64,000 nt of DNA from contig OU452201.1 of NCBI GenBank assembly GCA_911728435.2, positions 28,706,001 through 28,770,000 on the forward strand, read 5' to 3'. The notes beneath the pieces were generated by a model. The model had not been told where the DNA came from and did no database searches. It worked only from the letters and a program-made list of their open reading frames with translations. Source of the DNA: Apoderus coryli (taxonomy: Eukaryota > Arthropoda > Insecta > Coleoptera > Attelabidae). The position numbers were made by a program, and so were the translations under genes. Positions 11,039 through 22,021 of this stretch are shown piece after piece (the stretch's first letter is position 1; each line of letters opens with the position of its first letter).

Positions 11039-11265
11039 TTACAGGCTTTCAATATAATCCCCTCCCTTATCCATGCAGGCTTTCCAGGGGCGCATTGCTT
11101 GGCTTCCTTTCCATGCTCCATTCTTACTATGAATCTGCTGCATCCCTTCTCGTAGGAACTCTTCCAGCTTGGCGAAGAGATAGAAGTCAAGTGGGCTCAG
11201 ATCAGGAGTATGAATCATGGCCACTTGATGTTTCCAGCAGTATTTTCCTACCGTTTCGTTGATAA
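11039..11265 (-). pseudogene. Mariner transposase C-terminal fragment
   Basis: Reads HTPDLSPLDFYLFAKLEEFL, the third-aspartate box and following helix of mariner transposases, then WKACMDKGGDYIESL, the usual C-terminus. The N-terminal two thirds are missing. It lies a short distance upstream of the GAS2-like exon on the same strand but is unrelated to it. Confidence 0.75.
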
Positions 11266-11434
11266 TTTTTTACTAAATATAGTAACAAATCAAATTACTT
11301 AATTTTAAATCATGTGTCGAATTTCATCCAATCACCTCTGGATTACAGCGATAATACCCTACATGTGGTGTTTTCAGTTTGGTGTTTTTTTTATTAAAAA
11401 TTAATTAAACGTCAAACTGAAAACTGATTTAAAA
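11266..11434. other. Spacer
   Basis: Short non-coding DNA before the Crypton-like gene; no promoter element is evident. Confidence 0.35.
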
Positions 11435-12579
11435 ATGTCGCGAAGATTTGGTATTGCATCTAACGATGCAATGAATGATCTAATCTAATAATATACCAAA
11501 AAATACAATCAAATCAAAAAAATATGTATGGAAAATATTTCTCGAGTTTTGTGCGACCAGAGAATACGAACTGAATGCTGAAACGAGTTTGCATAATTTG
11601 GCTAATATATTGAAAAATTATGCGGTAATCAATCAGAAATAAAATAAGAAAAGCTGACGGAACTGAATATAAAGAAGCAACTGTAAAAACAATTTGGAAT
11701 ACTACGAGTAGGCTACTCCAGGAAAAATACTTCAATGACTTCAAACTTGTATTCGACCCGTTTACCAGTATGATATTCAGAAATGCGCGAGATGCAAGAA
11801 ATGCAAAACGTAAAAGATTACAGCAGGATCCAAACAAACGAAAATGCAGTTCATCAAATTTGAGTTCAAGTGATTGGGCTAGAATCATTGGATTTATGGG
11901 ATGAATGTACACCAGAAGGTTTACAATTTTTTTTTATCATATTGTAGCTGTTGAGTTAGCTTGGCGAGGTGGTGAACCAGCTGATTGCCTTATAGATTAT
12001 TTCACGATTGAGAAAAATAATGATGGAACGCCAACCAATAGAATTGAATACAATCCAATATTCAGTAAAACATGCCAAGGAGGATCGAAAAGTTGTACAA
12101 ATAGTAAGTGGCTTGTTCCAAATATTGCAAACGAAAGTGCATGTCCTGTTCGGTTATTCCATACATTATTCTCCAAAAAGGGGAAAAATATTACTTCCAG
12201 TCGCCTATTCTTGAGACCAAATCGTTTCTGGAAATCCGAAAGTGACACAATTAATATGTGGACCAAATCATCCGCGCAAGCTATTGGTTTGGACACTAAG
12301 TGTAAAAAGATATCCAATCATTCGAACAGATCAACTGCAGTTAGCCATTTGGCAAATAAAGAAATTCCTGAACAGCAATTAATAAAAATAACAGGACATA
12401 GCAGCTCTAATTCAATTAAACCGTACTTGAATATTAACCAAGAACGCCATGGTGAAATAATCAACACCATGCGAGGAATTTCTTCAACAGTGGAAATTAA
12501 CAATCCGTCAACATCAGCAAACTCTTCTTCCAATTTAACATTTACCAATTGTACTTTTCACAACTGTAGTTTTAAATAA
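11435..12579 (+). pseudogene. Crypton-type tyrosine recombinase (DUF3504-like), decayed
   Basis: The N-terminal part is broken by several stops and frameshifts but still reads KKYVWKIFLEFCATREY, RKADGTEYKEATVKTIW and FRNARDARNAKRKRLQQ, the core-binding segment of Crypton-derived DUF3504 proteins (ZMYM2/QRICH1/KCTD1-related). The last frame (11905-12579, 224 codons) is open and holds the catalytic domain: Arg at residue 21 in AWRGGE, His139 and Arg142 in SNHSNRS, His165 in ITGHSS and Tyr174 in KPYLNIN, so a full R-H-R-H-Y set is preserved. The C-terminus (TFTNCTFHNCSF) is the N/C-rich tail common in this family. Such enzymes cut and rejoin DNA through the tyrosine. The broken N-terminus argues against present function. 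No terminal repeats were found, as expected for Cryptons. Confidence 0.8.
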
Positions 12580-13163
12580 AAATGAATATTTGTTTGATTA
12601 AAACTAATACATTTTGTATTGAAAATTATTAAACATCAGATTGACAATCAAATTTTTGATATCTACAAAGTAAAAAATTATCTTATCGAATACTCCTCGG
12701 GCCTTGAAAATTATCTCGGTATTATCAAGACCCTAGGGGTATTACTACTGACCATTTTGCGAGCATATTCACCTAGTCAAATTTTATTTATACCGACATA
12801 TAGGTAAACATCAAGCTATTTTCTCTATTGGTAATGCATCAATACTTGCAACAAACCAAAAAACTAAAATCATAATATAGTACTCGTATTCTATTACAAA
12901 CTATAGGTAATAATAATACATAAAACTAATTGCACACCTATGCTTTACACTCTAATTATTTTTTTAATAAATACATGCTTGTATATAATATAAACCTAAT
13001 ACAAGAAGCAGCGCAGATATAACGTTTTCTATTTAAACTTAATTAAATACAGAAAATGTGCAGTTATATTTTTTATGCGCTATTATTATTGTTATTTTCA
13101 TTTGACTCATAGACGGGTATTAAATTTGGTCGTCATAAGTTTTGTAAACGACTAAGGTGCATA
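12580..13163. other. Non-coding spacer
   Basis: A+T-rich, without a recognised gene or repeat. Confidence 0.4.
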
Positions 13164-15250
13164 CAGGGTGGTCCAACGAAAAGTTTGCACCTAGCTTTTC
13201 TCTTTTTTTTGTAGTCGAATGCGAAAATGCTCGGACACGTCGATTTTGCTTTTGAGGGGGACACATTTTAAACATATTTTTCGATCTGCGCCTTTAACCC
13301 CCTAGCGGGGGTGAGTAACAACCCTAAAATTTTAAATGGAAAGAGGGGTCTAATGACATATCATTTGAAAGGACACAAAATTGTCTTTCTAATGATACCC
13401 TATTTGTCGAATTTTACTAAAACAGTTAATACGAAAACGACTTTAAAGACATTAAGCCGATAATTTTGGTATTAATGAGAAATACAAATAAGTTTTAATT
13501 ATTGCGAGTGAAAACACCTGCAATCGTTAGTACATTCCAATGTTTGTTAGTTTTAACATTGCTTTGTAAAAAAAGTAAACAAGCTGTTAAATTGATTTAT
13601 TAAAACGTTACATTAACAAATGTTGAAAATGTGACCCATTTGATTCCATACAATAATACAGATTTTGTTCAAATCTATTTCTAACATTTTGTAGCATATC
13701 AGGTGTTATGTTTCTGCACTCTTCTGTAATGCGTTGGCGAAGATCTTCTATGGACTCGGGCTTCGTGGCAAAACATTTATTTTTTAAGTGCCCCCAAAGA
13801 AAAAAGTCTAAAGGCGATAAATCCGGTGACCTGGCAGGCCATTCAATTGGGCCCCTCCTTCCAATCCACCGTCCAGGGAACCGGTCATCTAAGAACTGTC
13901 TTACAGGAGCCACATAGTGCGGAGGTGCTCCATCTTGCTGGAAATAAAGCCGATCAGCAGTATGATTTTGGTCATCTTCTATTATTTGTGTTATTAAAGG
14001 ATCAATTGTGTCTTCAAGCATGTTTAGGTACACTTCACCAGTTAAATTTCCAGGAATAAAAAGTGGTCCTATAATATGATTTCCTAATATGCCACACCAG
14101 ACGTTTATTTTTTGAGGATACTGGGTATGAACCTCACGGAATAAATGTGGGTTACTGTCATCCCAGTAACGGCAATTGTGCCTATTTACAGCTCCATTCA
14201 AATAAAATGTGCATTCGTCGGAAAAACAAATGTTAAATAATAATTGCGGATCTTCAATTAAACGCTGGCTCATTGCTTCACAAAATTGCAGCCTTCTATC
14301 AGGATCATCCTCATTTAGTTCCTGTACTAATTTGATTTTGTACGGATGAAATTTGTACGCTTTTAAAATTCGTATTATGGACGAACGGGAGACACCTGAG
14401 GCTTCAGCTAGTTGACGGGTACTTTGACTATGATCCATTTCAACATGCCCTAAAACAGCGACTTCCACAGCTTCATTTCTGATCGGTTTCTGCGGCTGGT
14501 GTTTTACATTACAGACAGATCCGGTATCTACAAACTTTTTAACTAACTTGCCAACGTACACATCATTCACATTTTTATCGGGATGTCTCTCATTAAATAA
14601 GCGAGCCGTAAGTCTAGCACTACTATTATTTTGAAAATAAAGTTTAACAATTTCAACTCGTTCTAGAATGGAATAAATCATTTTGTACGGTAAAAGTAAA
14701 ATAACTTGAGAAGCAACCAAACTGAATCAATGAAAAGACTAAAATAAACGGTGTAAATTCTTTTCCTACACGTATCTGCAGTTTTTATTTCAACAAAAAA
14801 CGCAAACGATTAGTGAGGAATTTAGTTCTGATAAATAAGATCGTGTTTTTGAAATCCCGTTTTTCTTCAAAGTAAATAATTTAGAAATGATTGTAGTTGT
14901 TTTCAGTCGTAATAATTAAAACTTATTTGTATTTCTCATTAATACCAAAATTATCGGCTTAATGTCTTTAAAGTCGTTTTCGTATTAACTGTTTTAGTAA
15001 AATTCGACAAATAGGGTATCATTAGAAAGACAATTTTGTGTCCTTTCAAATGATATGTCATTAGACCCCTCTTTCCATTTAAAATTTTAGGGTTGTTACT
15101 CACCCCCGCTAGGGGGTTAAAGGCGCAGATCGAAAAATATGTTTAAAATGTGTCCCCCTCAAAAGCAAAATCGACGTGTCCGAGCATTTTCGCATTCGAC
15201 TACAAAAAAAAGAGAAAAGCTAGGTGCAAACTTTTCGTTGGACCACCCTG
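13164..15250. mobile_element. Apparently intact long-TIR mariner-type transposon (element M2)
   Basis: 2087 bp flanked by TA at 13162-13163 and 15251-15252. Terminal inverted repeats of 340 bp (13164-13503 and 14911-15250) begin CAGGGTGGTCCAACG and, compared by eye including an 8-T run, show no difference. Homology stops abruptly after ttttaattatt. The interior holds one uninterrupted transposase on the minus strand. Identical arms and an open gene indicate insertion recent enough that no mutations are visible. Perfect arms of this length would form a stable hairpin in RNA or single-stranded DNA. Confidence 0.92.
13608..14720 (-). CDS. Intact mariner/Tc1-superfamily transposase
   Basis: 370 codons without interruption. 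The first Met gives 13 extra residues; by comparison with relatives the likelier start is Met14 at 14681 (MIYSILERVEIVKLYFQN), giving 357 residues. Domains in order: an N-terminal HTH of the DUF4817/HTH_29 kind (residues about 14-60, with LTARLFNERHPDKNV), a second HTH (100-125, EASGVSRSSIIRILK), and the catalytic domain with Asp168 in FSDECTFYLNG, Asp263 in QQDGAPPHY and Asp300 in RSPDLSPLDFF. There are 36 residues between the last two, near the 34-37 of the mariner and maT groups. The family C-terminus is present (CMESNGSHFQHLL). It should cut both element ends and insert at TA. Promoter and UTR lie within the element between ORF and arms. It appears fully functional. Confidence 0.9.
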   Translation of the reverse strand: MVASQVILLLPYKMIYSILERVEIVKLYFQNNSSARLTARLFNERHPDKNVNDVYVGKLVKKFVDTGSVCNVKHQPQKPIRNEAVEVAVLGHVEMDHSQSTRQLAEASGVSRSSIIRILKAYKFHPYKIKLVQELNEDDPDRRLQFCEAMSQRLIEDPQLLFNICFSDECTFYLNGAVNRHNCRYWDDSNPHLFREVHTQYPQKINVWCGILGNHIIGPLFIPGNLTGEVYLNMLEDTIDPLITQIIEDDQNHTADRLYFQQDGAPPHYVAPVRQFLDDRFPGRWIGRRGPIEWPARSPDLSPLDFFLWGHLKNKCFATKPESIEDLRQRITEECRNITPDMLQNVRNRFEQNLYYCMESNGSHFQHLLM

Positions 15251-15781
15251 TATATGTCCCATATATTGGTGTTTCTTCGTATAATGTGACGTCTTATCGC
15301 CAGTAACCATATCAATACGATCTCCTTATGTCATTACTTATACATCATTATTATATAAATTTAAACTTAAACAGCGAAAAATATATTTTATGAAGATCAA
15401 TGACAGTTACATTTTAATGAGAATTTAAATTCAGACCATGTTTAAAACCCTCCAGTAGTCGCGGCTATTTGCCGAATAAAAATGGTCGCGTATGTATTTC
15501 TCAGATACTCATTCCAAAATTATACTAGAAATTTTGTATTTGGCAAGGTAAAGCAATTTAATGGAATTAAGCACACTATTTCATAAAGGTTATATAAATT
15601 ATTATTGAAATAATAATAACAAAACCAAATACATACATGACAAAAAAATAACAATTTTTCTAACCAGATCTTACATTACGAGTTGTACGCTAATAAATAC
15701 TTAGTACTTAGGGCCGGTTTATCAATGCCTAGTTAAATAACTTAGCTGTTAGCTAAGTCTTAACTGACAGTTAAATAAGCG
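15251..15781. other. Spacer, with a possible TIR fragment
   Basis: The phrase gggccggtttatcaatgcc at about 15713, followed by short repeated ttaactg/ttagct motifs, resembles the terminal repeat of an insect DNA transposon or SINE-like unit cut off by the adjoining non-LTR fragment. No partner was seen. Confidence 0.35.
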
Positions 15782-16354
15782 TCAAAGTGGTATATCCTTC
15801 TCCATTCTCAGCCACCTCATGTCATTAAATGTGTGGGAGACATGATCATACCTTCTCAAACCGTTAACAAACCGAGAGCAGCTATTTTGCACTTTCTGTA
15901 TTCGATTTTTATCATTCACATCCAGGAGAGAGCCATAAATAAAATCACGGTAATTAAAATTTGACAACACTAGTGATTCACACAAAATTTTCCTGTTACT
16001 TAAAATATGTCTGTTTGAAGATAAAACTTTTAAATTAAAAAATGTTTTCCGCAGAAGACCACTCACATGTTCTCTACATCTTAAATCAGTATAAATTATT
16101 AAAACCAATTTTCTGGCAGAAGTAACAAATTTAATAGGTTCATTATTTATGTGAATTATAAAATGTCCCTGCATATATCTATCAATACTATGTCTACTAG
16201 TAAATGGCAATATAAGTGATTTTAATGGATTTAAATTTAAATTATGTTGTTTAGAGAGTGTTGATAGGATACTAAGATCAGAATTCATGAGCTGTATTGC
16301 TCGTTCACGGTCGTTGTTGTCAAAGCTACAGTAGATTTGTGTAACCTGTAATTT
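15782..16354 (-). pseudogene. Non-LTR retrotransposon RT C-terminal fragment (copy 1)
   Basis: Minus-strand frame beginning within the sequence just after the catalytic YADD position (reads QIYCSFDNND) and continuing LNLNPLKS, the RT thumb region with HVSGLLRKTFFNLKVLSSNR, and KVQNSCSRF, as in CR1/Jockey-like elements. The catalytic YxDD box, the rest of the RT and the endonuclease are absent. The first few residues (MNNFKLQ) come from the adjoining family B repeat, so the junction lies near 16354. Orientation and motifs match the second relic at 18772-19790. Confidence 0.75.
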
Positions 16355-17395
16355 AAAATTATTCAAGAAACATCGTCATAGTTTGGCACTTAAATGACTG
16401 ACTGCAGAGTAGTAGGCTTTCCAAAAACATTCTCTCGTGGTTACTGACAATTATTTCTTATTATTTGACAATCTATTTGTGTCTCAGTACACACAGTTTA
16501 CTAGGTAAAGAAATTTAGTTGAAATTGTTGTGGTTTTTGAAGTTTTAAAAAAAAAGCATTTCTCAGATGACTGTCTTACGCAAAATAAGTGCCAAACTAT
16601 GGCGATTTTCCTTAGAAAATTTTAAATAACAGCTAAAATCACTGAAAACTTGTTTAAACCATTACGTTTGATATACCACCTATTTTTGAATTGAAAATGG
16701 CTTTAAAATTAACAATAAAAAATCCCGGGCCCTATTTAAAATAAATAAATTGATGATGGTTTTTCAAAAATGAAACGTCGTTGTGAAAAGGTAATGTATA
16801 AGTACTATCTTATTCTCCTTAAAAAGTAACAATGAGGAAGTGCTCTTCATTTTTTTATATCTGTAAAAATAATGTCAAAAATAAATAAAAACTAAAATCG
16901 CAGAAATTCGTTTTTTCAAAAATTCTCGAATACGGCTAAAGTTAGTTTACTTTTGAAAACACCATTTAGAAGGTGTTTAAATTGTACAACTTTTCTCTAA
17001 TTTAACCGAAAATGTAACTCCTACCGTTTCCAAGATTCCAATGCTATCCCATTCTTACTTGGATACAGTGTATATTCGACTATGCCGCTCGATAGATAAA
17101 AAAATAACTTGTTTAATGATATATCACTTCCCTATACCTAGCATATATACCATTTCTTCAATATTTTGAATTTTGTAAATGTTTGTCATAATGTGACGCA
17201 ATTTGCAGAAACCATTTAGTAGGCAAACATTTGAAAATTTAAATAATATTACACATAAAATAACGAAGTAGATGTTTACTTCCGGTCTAAGCTGAAGTAA
17301 TATACACCTGGAAATAGTTCCCGATAATACCGAACGCTAAGTTTCAGAATCATACCTTTTGTTGTTTTCGAGACTTTGAATCACCCTGTATGTGC
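16355..17395. repeat. Family B repeat, copy 2 (left arm truncated)
   Basis: Shares with copy 1 the spacer motif aagtgccaaactatggcgat, the arm phrases ttgatataccacctattttt and attgaaaatggctttaaa, and the outer motif tccaagattccaatgctatc. Only the innermost part of the left arm remains, abutting the non-LTR fragment. The right side extends to caccctgtatg at 17393, which may be the true terminus. Confidence 0.75.
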
Positions 17396-18771
17396 TGTTG
17401 GCTTAAACATAGTCTTAAATTCTCATTAAAATGTAACTGTCATTGATCTTCTTAAAACATATTTTTCGCTGTTTAAGTTTAATTTTCAATCAAGTCTCAA
17501 AGAGTGGCTATTATAACAGCATTTACAATTATTATGTATTAGTGTTAGAAAGCACATGTTTCAGTTATTACAAAATATGATACATATATGGTGATGCATA
17601 TATTACATAATACAATACTGAATTTGCAATACAATTTGCAAAAAAAAATCAGATTAAATAGTGACAAGATAAAGTAAAAGATTGAAAAGGGAAATCAGCA
17701 ATAAAACACAGTTCAAAAAGGGAAAATTAAAGGTATAATCGTAAGTAATATCATAAGGGCATCTAATTTTTCCGAAAAAAATCGAAAAAACACGTTGCTA
17801 AGTAATATTTTAACAAGAAGCATGGTGGTAACAAAAATCCGAGTGGAAAACGAGGATTTTTGCATCTGCACGAATGCATTTTGTTAAAAAAAATTTACAC
17901 ACACCGCCAAAAAATTCTTGGACCCCCTTGTTAATTTTATAACGAAATATTTATAATGATATAATATAATCTAAAATATATGACCTGCGTAACGACACAG
18001 AATTTTAATAATTATTATTATTATAATTGTATTATTTTAATTACTTATATCCAATAAACTAACGTAACAACATAACTACTTTATTCAAAAATTAGAAATA
18101 AAAAAAGAGTGCCAGAGGTGGGATTATACACACACATTCACAACTTAATGACGACAATTGATCAAGTTAATACTGTCTATTGAGGCGGACTGAGATGGTC
18201 TGGTATTTAATCGTATTGCAAGCGCAAGTTGAAATTATTGAACGTGGTATATCAAGAATGTTTAAATAACAAGTAAACTATACTTCCTAAACAAAAGTGA
18301 TAGCTTTAAAGCGGAATGTAAATCTATACGCATATATGTAGATTGTAAAGAAAGCCGCAGAAGAAATTCTTCTCGCATATACAATTAATTACTACGTAAC
18401 ACTAATTATGCGATTATGAACAATATCGATAGTCTAACATATAAAGAAAAAATTATAACGATAATGATAGTAATAAGAATATACGTTATAGATATGTGTG
18501 TGTAATACTAAATATAAATTAATTAATATTAAATCTAAATCACGAATATAACGGAGCGTTACTGAAACAAAAGAGAAAACTTATAAAATATTCATAAGAT
18601 TCGAAAATATTTAATACAGAGACAATTATAATTTTTATTACATAGTATTTAAATTCCTATTCAGTCAAGGATTATTTATACAATGAAAAATAATTTCGTG
18701 GCATAGCGGACCAAATTCCTGGTGTTACCGACACAAGGGATTTTGTTTAATTTAGAAGGGCCTCAGTCTAA
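17396..18771. other. Long non-coding A+T-rich stretch
   Basis: No frame, tRNA or repeat recognised in about 1.4 kb. It includes many short A/T runs and could be single-copy intergenic DNA. Confidence 0.4.
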
Positions 18772-19790
18772 TTAATAATAATAATAATAAATGATTTATT
18801 GTGAAAATGCAAAAAAAAATTACAATCACACAAAAGGTTAGAGGTTTGGCTAATGCCACTCTTCCACTCTACCTAAAATATACAAATGTACAAAAAATAG
18901 ATAAAAAAGAAAAATGTTACAATTTGAAAAAAAAAGAAAAAAAGAACCCATCCACAATTAACAAAACTTTGAGCCGATGGGTAAATTCTTAGTTTCACTT
19001 CTCTCTGAAATAAGTTTAATGGTAAGTCAATTATATCAATCACTTTATTTAAAAGCAGTGAGGCCATATATGAAAAAGAACCCTGAAATTTTGATGTGTG
19101 ATGCTTAGTGATTGTAAATGTATTAACCCGTATATTAACATCATGCACACTCGAACGTCTACACAACAAACTGTACAAATACTGAGGCTCTCCGGAATGG
19201 TAGATTTTATGTAGTAATGAGGTGTATAGGTACTCGAATCTGGCATTCAACTTCGGTACCCCAAATCTCTCATAAAAAGGAGTGACATGTGCCGCAAAAG
19301 GAACTGTGCACCCAAATCGACCACATGAGTTCTGCACTCTCTGCAACTTCAACATTCACATTGCTCTAGCATCAGAACGACATGATTGAATCGACTGCCG
19401 AATGTAGGCTGTCTTCTCTGCTTTAATGGCAGATTTTCAAATATTTCTAATGTCAACATAATATTGCCTATAGGCATCAGTTCTGTATTTTAGGTATCTT
19501 TTATGAGCCTTTTGTTTTAAATCAATCATCTTTCTAATCGTGTAGGTTATGTAAGGTTTATATTGACGCTTAGTTTTGATCACTTTTAATGGAGCATGTA
19601 GATTAAATAATGCCAAAATAGCATCATTTAAGGCATCAACCTTTTGATTAATATTTTGGTAGAGCTCCACACTTTCCCATGGAAATCGAACCGCATCACG
19701 CGCAAATAGGTTGATACCGAAATTAGTAAAATCACGATATTCTATAATTTTTGTCGGTTTGACAAATACGCCTATGGTCATTCTTTTTTA
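18772..19790 (-). pseudogene. Non-LTR retrotransposon relic lacking the RT core (copy 2)
   Basis: On the minus strand, 19781-19437 reads the end of the endonuclease and the linker region (LFNLHAPLKVIKTKRQYKPY, then KMIDLKQKAHKRYLKYR), continuing out of frame through SAIKAEKTAYIRQSIQS. At about 19355 it jumps directly to RVQNSCGRF and the post-RT C-terminal region (YLYTSLLHKIYHSGEPQYL, FSYMASLLLNKV). The whole catalytic RT domain has been removed by an internal deletion. The minus-strand 3' end carries an ATT-rich simple repeat (18772-18791), typical of a non-LTR 3' terminus. CR1- or Jockey-like; dead. Confidence 0.8.
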
Positions 19791-20834
19791 TTCAATTTCA
19801 TGTCGGTTTACGACATTTAACTAGGTGAATAAATATGCTACATTTGATTAATTCGTCTTTACTCGTTTCGAAAATACACACTGTATCTTTGTAAATAAGG
19901 ACTTTTGGAAAAATTACAATTTAGGTTTTTCATGATTAGACATCTCCAATTCGCTCACAAACTTTGATCACGTATTTTAGAAATACCTTGTATTTACGGA
20001 CACAAATTCATTGTATAGTTTTATTATTTATACAGTGGTTTCATTTTAAAACGTCCACCCAGAATTACTCGTGTTCCACCCCTTCATCCCCAGCCATTTT
20101 ATAGCTTCCAATGTCTTGTGATGATTTTAAGCAGCTTAAAAGAATAAATTAAAATTATTCGATCCATTTAGGTATAGCAAAAAAATAGGTATAAAACGAA
20201 AGTATACAGGGTGACTCAAATTCGAGGTCCACCATGAGGATCTTCTGGATTGGAATTGTTGTTAATAATAAATGGAAATTATGACATGCTTTGAATAATA
20301 TTTGTTAGTTGTTGATTTTTACAAATAGGGTTTACATTTAAGCAATATTTGATCCAACAACACGGATACCCTATATATTATAAATCAAAATGAGTTAAGT
20401 AAGGAATTTTTGTTATTTGTACGTAGTTTGTGTACATCTATCTATATAATAAAACACATAACTTTTAAAGAACATACCTAATTTTAATTCATTTTAGGAA
20501 AGACGACATTTTCGTAAAAGGCTTAGGCACATAGAGGAAACGATTGGTCTTGTCATGATTATAAAAAGGCATGTAGGTTACTTCGTTATATCTGAATTAT
20601 TTTAATATTTTATTATATAAGCGTAAAAAAACTTTAATTTAGAAAGGCTGTTCTATATTTTTGAAATATATATTAATATTCATAAATTACCATACAGGGC
20701 GACTCATCACGGACACTACGGTGTTTTGCGGCCTTATTTTTAAAATATTTTCAATTTACAGGGTGCCTCAAAAGATAGTAGCATATCCAAGTTAACGTAT
20801 GATGGAAGCAATATGTCTGGTGATTTTTTTTTCA
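19791..20834. other. Spacer with orphan transposon termini
   Basis: Three CAGGG motifs in the same orientation (20207 cagggtgactcaaattcgag, 20695 cagggcgactcatcac, 20758 cagggtgcctcaaaag) look like termini of different long-TIR elements. No opposite ends were found, so these appear to be fragments. No gene recognised. Confidence 0.45.
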
Positions 20835-21065
20835 TTTTACCGGAAATACGTGTTTTATGCGTAATTAAGTAGTTTTAAAAAATGTCTGTCTGTTAGTCTG
20901 TATCTACGATAGCTCAAAAACCACTTAACCTATTTTAACCAAATTTAGTACAAAAATACTACAGGATATGTCTAGGTGCTGATTAACTTTTAGGAAACAT
21001 TAAGCGTAGGCAAGCGGTTTAAAAAAAGGTTAAAAAATTAAAAAATCCCGATGGCAGCCAGTCGG
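20835..21065 (+). repeat. Family F terminal module
   Basis: Begins ttaccggaaatacgtgtttt, has gtctgtctgttagtctgtat, agctcaaaaaccacttaacc, taaccaaatttagtacaaaa and aagcgtaggcaagcggttta. These are the same ordered phrases as at 45475-45720 and 49490-49700. Only this module is present, without the 140-bp array. Confidence 0.8.
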
Positions 21066-21616
21066 AAAAGTAGATTTTTGATTTATGTATTTTTTATTTA
21101 TACTTAGTCTACCACTGACACCCACTATTAATAAACAAATAATGGAATATTCTGACATTCGCCAAATATAACCAAAGTGTCATATTGACAGTTATTTTAA
21201 CTGAAATACCCATTATACTATAATACATACGTAAGTACGGTCTTATTGTTATTTCACAGGTGTTTATTTGTCAAAATAATTACAGGTATAGCGGGTGATG
21301 ATATTTTTTTTATTTTTTGTTACTTTATATTGACTTACATTTACTTAAATATGCCAGCGATGAAAAAACTCTCCAAATAAACATTGTAGAGATTTAAGTG
21401 CTCTATCATTTGATATGTAACATCGGTATTTTCTATTAACAACGAAAAAAATATGATTTTTTTAAAACTTTAACAGGCCGCCATTCTGAAATTAGCTCTC
21501 CGATTTCAATCGCCAACGAACTCACGCGATTCCATGACCTAGCCGATTTTTTAACCAAATTTTGTTTCGATTGGTCAAAAAATGCGGCCTAGAACGTGAC
21601 GCAAAGTTTCTATATC

Positions 21617-21651
<35 letters not shown>

Positions 21652-22021
21652 TATATAAACTTTTGAACTGAGGTCATTTTTAGGATCCAGGGGTCATAAA
21701 ATGAAGTACTGCATACAAATTTTTCAAAATTTCGGTTGTGTCGATCTCCTGAATAGTTAGATTTTTTTTAAAAATCTACTAAAAATTACTACTTCTTAAG
21801 CCATTACAGTTATAAAAGTGGTAAAATATGCAGATTGGGAGTAAATTAAACCTTTTTCTTAATCTAGTTTTTTAAAACTTTTATTGTGAAAAAATATACG
21901 TTCGTTTAATCAAACACAGATAAATTTTGCATTTTTGCCACAATTGGCAAAACAGGATCGAACGTGTCCAAAAAAAATTTTTTAAGTACGTATATTTCAA
22001 GGATCATGGACATTACCCTAT
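21066..22021. other. Spacer with a TA microsatellite
   Basis: A run of about 17 AT dinucleotides lies at 21619-21657. The rest is A+T-rich without a recognised gene. The segment 21470-21600 is slightly more G+C-rich but carries no frame. Confidence 0.5.

Noticed and set aside
11514..11912. 132-codon minus frame
   Set aside because: Antisense of the decayed Crypton gene, whose sense strand reads recognisable recombinase segments.
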